From NCBI GenBank assembly GCA_013697395.1, contig JACCWY010000548.1:1-9307 (forward strand): 9,307 bases of DNA. The letters are read 5' to 3'. A program made the translations under genes and the position numbers. Positions within the stretch are counted from its first letter, which is position 1. Each line of letters opens with the position of its first letter. Below the pieces are notes generated by a model that ran no database searches, had not been told where the DNA came from, and worked only from the letters and a program-made list of their open reading frames with translations. This document shows, in pieces, positions 6,420 to 9,307 of the stretch. The DNA comes from Chloroflexota bacterium (lineage in GTDB: Bacteria; Chloroflexota; Limnocylindria; QHBO01).

Positions 6420-7322
6420 ATGAGGCTGGTCCAGTACGACAACGGCGGACAGGTTGGCGTCGGGGTGCAGGTCGACGAAACGGTCTTCTACACCGGATAC
6501 CACGAGATGCTGTCGTTCATCACCGATGGCGACCGCGCACTCGAGCGCGCTGCGGCCGCCATCAAGGCCGGCCGGCCGGTGCAGTTCGATCGGCTCATCG
6601 CCCCGATCACCAACCCGGGCAAGATCTTCGGCTCGGGGCCTAACTACCTGAGCCATGGGCAGGAGGACCCGGACTGGGAGCCGGCCGACGAGCCGATGTG
6701 GGACTTCATCAAGCTCACCAGCGCAATCACCGGGCCGTACGACGACATCGTCATCCCACCCACCGATGATGTCATCAAACGCGGGCCGGATAGCAAGGCG
6801 AAGTACGCCGCAGAGCACGGATTCGCCGTCGACTACGAGGTTGAGCTGGGGGTCGTCATCGGCAAGTCGGCCAGGAACGTGCGACGCGAAGACGCCTACG
6901 ACCACGTGTTCGGCTACACGATCATCAACGATGCCGGGTCACGATCGGTCCAGTTCCATTTCAACCAGCGCGACATGGGCAAGAACTTCGACACGTTCTC
7001 GCCGATGGGCCCGTGCATCGTGACCCGTGACGAGATTCCGGACATCACCAAGCTGCGCATCGAGTCGTTCGTCAACGGCGAGCGGCGGCAGAGCGCGCTC
7101 ATCAGCGATCAGCTCAACCTGCCTGACGTGTCGATTGAGTGGATCAGCTCGGTCATCCGGCTCGAGGCCGGCGACGTGCTGAGCACTGGCACGCCAGCGG
7201 GCTGCGGCACCTTCATGAAGCCGGAGCAATTCCTCAAGCCCGGTGACGTCGTGCGCTGCACGGCCGACCACATCGGCTACATCGAGAACCGCGTCGTCGC
7301 CGGGACCGCTCGGACCCGCTAG
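6420..7322 (+). CDS. Fumarylacetoacetate hydrolase-family protein
   Basis: A 300-residue protein with a short N-terminal domain (about 1-65) and the FAH catalytic domain (about 66-295). Visible elements are FGSGPNYLSHG (70-80), metal ligands E140 and E142 in VDYEVELG, D171 in IINDAGSRS, K188 in MGKNFDTFSPMGP, and STGTPAGCG (255-263). Family members hydrolyse, decarboxylate or hydrate 2-oxo and 1,3-dicarbonyl acids, including oxaloacetate decarboxylases and diketo-3-deoxy sugar-acid hydrolases. A linker at about 115-136 is rich in charged residues. The ATG at 6420 follows AGAGGAG (6405-6411) by eight bases. It is the last gene of the operon, 16 bp after the UlaG-like gene, which suggests a late step that breaks a keto-acid intermediate into central metabolites. 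Confidence 0.9.
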   Translation: MRLVQYDNGGQVGVGVQVDETVFYTGYHEMLSFITDGDRALERAAAAIKAGRPVQFDRLIAPITNPGKIFGSGPNYLSHGQEDPDWEPADEPMWDFIKLTSAITGPYDDIVIPPTDDVIKRGPDSKAKYAAEHGFAVDYEVELGVVIGKSARNVRREDAYDHVFGYTIINDAGSRSVQFHFNQRDMGKNFDTFSPMGPCIVTRDEIPDITKLRIESFVNGERRQSALISDQLNLPDVSIEWISSVIRLEAGDVLSTGTPAGCGTFMKPEQFLKPGDVVRCTADHIGYIENRVVAGTARTR

Positions 7323-7338
7323 ACCACCGGTCGGTCCG
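7311..7338 (+). terminator. Possible weak terminator at the end of the FAH operon
   Basis: CGGACC (7311-7316) pairs with GGTCCG (7333-7338). Inside, GACC (7322-7325) pairs with GGTC (7329-7332) around a three-base loop, leaving a five-base bulge on the left arm. The hairpin covers the stop codon. There is no T-tract, so it would terminate poorly alone, and read-through into the binding-protein gene remains possible. Confidence 0.3.
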
Positions 7339-7414
7339 TGAACAGCCAGGCACAGAACCACAGACTGCTGTATCTGTCGCTGGGTGGGGGACCTGGCTCG
7401 ACCTAGGGGACTTC

Positions 7415-7443
7415 TTGACAAGGCTCGCGTTGGGCCATACAGT
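7415..7443 (+). promoter_or_regulatory. Promoter of the sugar-binding protein gene
   Basis: An exact TTGACA -35 (7415-7420), a 17-bp spacer and TACAGT (7438-7443, four of six consensus bases) form a good promoter. Transcription would start near 7449-7450, directly before the overlapping operators at 7452-7484. A separate promoter lets the binding protein be made at higher levels than the enzymes. Confidence 0.75.
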
Positions 7444-7451
7444 TCTGCCAG

Positions 7452-7484
7452 TGGTCGACTGGTCGACCGGTACACCGGTCAATG
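7452..7484. promoter_or_regulatory. Operator site 4: overlapping copies built from tandem 8-bp units
   Basis: Two overlapping operator matches start 8 bp apart: TGGTCGACTGGTCGACCG (7452-7469) and TGGTCGACCGGTACACCG (7460-7477). Each agrees with the palindromic consensus at 16 of 18 positions. Viewed as repeats, the stretch is GGTCGACT, GGTCGACC, GGTACACC and GGTCAATG in a row (7453-7484). This extended site could bind more regulator than the 18-bp sites. Confidence 0.7.
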
Positions 7485-7517
7485 GAACGACCGGCACGAA
7501 ATCGAGGAGGAATGCCC

Positions 7518-8642
7518 GTGTTGAATCGGAGGTCAGGTCCTCCCTTGCCAGCCGTCGTCGTCCTGACGATCGCCGCATTGGTGCTTGGGGCGTGTCAGGG
7601 AGGCGCAACAACCAGCCCTACCGCATCCGAAGGAGCGGCATCTCAGACCGCGGCCGCATCCGAGGCGCCGGAATCGCCCCTGGCGGGGAAGAACGTGGCC
7701 TTTGTCCTGTGGGGTTTCGATGGCTACCAGCAGGCGCAGGGCAACTGGTTCACTCAGCTTGCCGAGGAGCAGGGCGCCAGCGCCAGAGCAATCGACGGCA
7801 AGGTCGATGCGAATGCGCAGGTGACGATCCTCAGCGACTTGGTGGCTGAGGGCGTGGACGCGATCGTCTTCCAGCCGGTGGAGCCCAATGCCGCCGTGAA
7901 CGCCATTCAGGAGGTGCAGGCGGCCGATATTCCGCTCTTCCTGCTTGGCTATCGTCCGGATCCGTCGACCGGCGCCGTGGCGCCCGCCGCGCTGTTCGAT
8001 GACTCGTCCGGCGTGATGGAGGCCGGGCGGCATGCCGGGGAGTGGCTCCAGGAGAACAAGCCCGGCGAGCCGGCCAAGGTCGTCATCTTCGATATCCTCA
8101 CCCTTCCCCTCTGCAAGGAAGGTCGGATGGATAGCTTCCTCGCCGGGCTGACCGAGGTCATGGGCGAAGACAACGTCGAGATCGTGTTCCGCGACACCGT
8201 CGAGCATCAGCGCGACGCGTCGCAGGCCCGGATGGAGGATCTGCTGCAGGTCGAGCAGGACTTCAACGTCTTCACCGCCTGCGGTGCCGACGGCGTCCTG
8301 GGCGGGATCGCAGCCCTGCAGGCGGCTGGCCGCGCACGGGCCACCGACAAGGTCCCCGAGACGGAGTACATCTTTACCATCGACGGCACCCCGTCCGAGC
8401 TCGAGCTGCTGTTCGACCCGAACAGCTCGGTGATGGAGACCTACACCCTGACCCCGAAGGAGAACGGGATGGCGGCGGTCGACGGCCTGGTGCAACTGCT
8501 CACCGGTGAGCTCGAGCCGACGCAGGACATCGTCATCCCGCTGCCCGGCATCCTGCTGCCACCGGATTGCAACGAGGTTGCTGAGATCTTCCAGGAGCAG
8601 TACGGCCTGAACGAGGGTTACGAACCTCTGGAGTGCGCTTAG
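7518..8642 (+). CDS. Sugar ABC transporter substrate-binding lipoprotein (Peripla_BP_4/RbsB-like)
   Basis: A 374-residue exported lipoprotein. The signal peptide has a basic N-terminus (NRR), a hydrophobic core (about 9-23) and the lipobox LGAC with C26 as the lipid-modified residue. An Ala/Ser/Thr-rich linker (27-56) tethers the sugar-binding domain, which starts at KNVAFVLWG. The domain has the two-lobed type I periplasmic fold of ribose/xylose binding proteins, with DAIVFQPVEPNAA (114-126), a typical lobe-1 element, and a second lobe from about 165. Four cysteines in the mature part (C199, C255, C351, C373) could form disulfides. GTG 7518 is chosen because GGAGG (7506-7510) is seven bases upstream; ATG 7512 is only one base from it. 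It has its own promoter and operators, and probably feeds the transporter whose ATPase lies convergently at 8736-9307. The ligand cannot be read from sequence. Confidence 0.9.
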   Translation: MLNRRSGPPLPAVVVLTIAALVLGACQGGATTSPTASEGAASQTAAASEAPESPLAGKNVAFVLWGFDGYQQAQGNWFTQLAEEQGASARAIDGKVDANAQVTILSDLVAEGVDAIVFQPVEPNAAVNAIQEVQAADIPLFLLGYRPDPSTGAVAPAALFDDSSGVMEAGRHAGEWLQENKPGEPAKVVIFDILTLPLCKEGRMDSFLAGLTEVMGEDNVEIVFRDTVEHQRDASQARMEDLLQVEQDFNVFTACGADGVLGGIAALQAAGRARATDKVPETEYIFTIDGTPSELELLFDPNSSVMETYTLTPKENGMAAVDGLVQLLTGELEPTQDIVIPLPGILLPPDCNEVAEIFQEQYGLNEGYEPLECA

Positions 8643-8677
8643 CGGTCGGGCTTGCCGTGAGACCGATCCGCGTCAGA

Positions 8678-8716
8678 CGAGCGCGGTCCCGCATTCGGGG
8701 CCGCGCTCGGTCGTTT
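8678..8716 (+). terminator. Rho-independent-type terminator of the binding-protein gene
   Basis: CGAGCGCGG (8678-8686) pairs with CCGCGCTCG (8701-8709) and the pairing continues inward to a 4-base CATT loop (8692-8695). The stem is about 14 bp with one G-T pair. A short T-rich stretch, GTCGTTT (8710-8716), follows on the plus strand. It begins 35 bases after the stop codon. The stem would also form in minus-strand RNA, but without a T-tract there. Confidence 0.7.
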
Positions 8717-8735
8717 CCCGCGTGTGACCGAGGAC

Positions 8736-9307
8736 CTACTGAGCGTCGGCTCCAAAGGGCGTTGGAATCGCTGGTTCGGCCCGCCGCGTATCGGCGCCGT
8801 TCGCTCGGCTTTGGCCGCCCATCGCCAGCCGCAGCACGTCGCGCTGGGTCAGCTCGTCGCCGGAGAGGATGCCGACCAAGCGGCCCTCGTGCAGAACCAA
8901 CATCCGGTCAGCCAGCACTAGCAGCTCGGGCAGCTCCGAGGACGACATGAGGATCGAGGTGCCCTTGGCCACCATGTCGCCGATGAGCGTGTAGAGCTCG
9001 TCCTTCGCGCCCACGTCGATGCCGGCGGTCGGGTCGTCGAGAATGAGGACCGAGGAGCCACGCAGCAGCCAGCGCCCGACGATCACCTTCTGCTGATTGC
9101 CGCCCGACCGCCGCCCGAGAGGCTCCTCCGCGGTTGGGGTGCGGACGCGCAGCGCGTCGATGAGGTGCTGTACCAGGCCCCGCTCCCGCGCCGGCAGCAG
9201 CCAGCCGCGCCGCGAGATCTTGTCGATTGACGCCGCGGTCATGTTCTCGCGGATCGACAGCAGCGGGAAAGCGGCGTGTACGCGCTCCTCGGGCACAAGC
9301 CCGATCC
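8736..9307 (-). CDS. Sugar ABC transporter ATP-binding protein (RbsA/MglA type), C-terminal part, truncated by window edge
   Basis: The minus-strand frame is open to the right edge, showing the last 189 or so residues of the second nucleotide-binding domain of a CUT2-family ATPase. It enters within the GLVPEER element that precedes the signature. The signature is RSGGNQQK, and Walker B is VLILDDPTAGIDVGAK, with aspartate where the catalytic glutamate usually stands. The switch segment SSELPELLVLADR is the usual form for this family. A 30-residue polar tail ends at 8736. The GTG at 9296 is internal, not a start. It couples ATP hydrolysis to sugar import on the cytoplasmic face, and its permease and first domain lie beyond the window. 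It is transcribed towards the binding-protein gene, so the transporter is split between two convergent units. Confidence 0.9.
   Translation of the reverse strand, partial: IGLVPEERVHAAFPLLSIRENMTAASIDKISRRGWLLPARERGLVQHLIDALRVRTPTAEEPLGRRSGGNQQKVIVGRWLLRGSSVLILDDPTAGIDVGAKDELYTLIGDMVAKGTSILMSSSELPELLVLADRMLVLHEGRLVGILSGDELTQRDVLRLAMGGQSRANGADTRRAEPAIPTPFGADAQ

Noticed and set aside
1..7322. Annotating the whole cluster as the known D-apiose pathway
   Set aside because: Only the ApnL-like gene supports it; the other hallmark enzymes (ApsD, ApnO, OiaK, OiaX) are not seen, so the substrate is left open.
7345..7397. GCCAGG and CCTGGC pairing with an inner ACAGA/TCTGT hairpin before the binding-protein promoter
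   Set aside because: Short stems with large unpaired stretches and no T-tract; likely chance in GC-rich DNA. No riboswitch fold recognised.
7533..8495. A 320-codon minus-strand open frame opposite the binding protein
   Set aside because: Shadow of a convincing lipoprotein gene; low-complexity His/Gly/Arg-rich translation.

Overview
The window is high-GC bacterial DNA with tightly packed genes, good Shine-Dalgarno sites and frequent GTG starts. The lipoprotein solute-binding protein with an Ala/Ser/Thr linker and the mix of sugar-acid enzymes suggest a soil or environmental Chloroflexota (Limnocylindria or Thermomicrobia-like) or an actinobacterium. No rRNA or other phylogenetic marker is present, so this is only an impression. 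I see no mobile elements, CRISPR arrays or tRNA genes.

Layout. (1) 1-810, minus strand: the N-terminal 270 residues of a protein that resembles D-apionate lactonase (ApnL); it runs off the left edge. (2) 811-956: a divergent control region with promoters facing both ways and one 18-bp operator. (3) 957-2478, plus: a two-gene operon of a zinc-dependent sugar/polyol dehydrogenase and a methylmalonyl-CoA-epimerase-like VOC protein. (4) 2541-3293, minus: a FadR-subfamily GntR regulator. (5) 3294-3477: a second divergent control region with back-to-back TTGACA promoters and two operators. (6) 3478-7322, plus: a four-gene operon of a transaldolase-family protein, a ketopantoate-reductase-family dehydrogenase, a UlaG-like metallo-beta-lactamase-fold protein and a fumarylacetoacetate-hydrolase-family protein. 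(7) 7323-7517: a third control region with a TTGACA promoter and overlapping operators. (8) 7518-8642, plus: a lipoprotein sugar-binding protein ending in a strong hairpin terminator. (9) 8736-9307, minus: the C-terminal part of an RbsA/MglA-type ABC ATPase that runs off the right edge.

How it fits together. The main signal is a local regulon. Four promoters (dehydrogenase, regulator, transaldolase operon, binding protein) have an exact TTGACA -35 box followed, just after the -10, by copies of TGGTCGACCGGTAGACCA or close variants, built from the 8-bp unit GGTNGACC. The FadR-type regulator encoded in the middle is the obvious candidate to bind them, so uptake and catabolism of one substrate would be induced together.

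The likely scheme is import by the CUT2-type ABC system, oxidation of the sugar to a lactone, lactone opening by the ApnL-like enzyme, then oxidation or rearrangement and C-C cleavage by the remaining enzymes. The ApnL-like gene points to a branched or unusual aldose such as D-apiose. The other enzymes are not the set described for apiose (no ApsD, ApnO, OiaK or OiaX homologue is visible), and several carry altered active-site residues. This may therefore be an undescribed variant sugar or sugar-acid pathway. The substrate cannot be fixed from the sequence.
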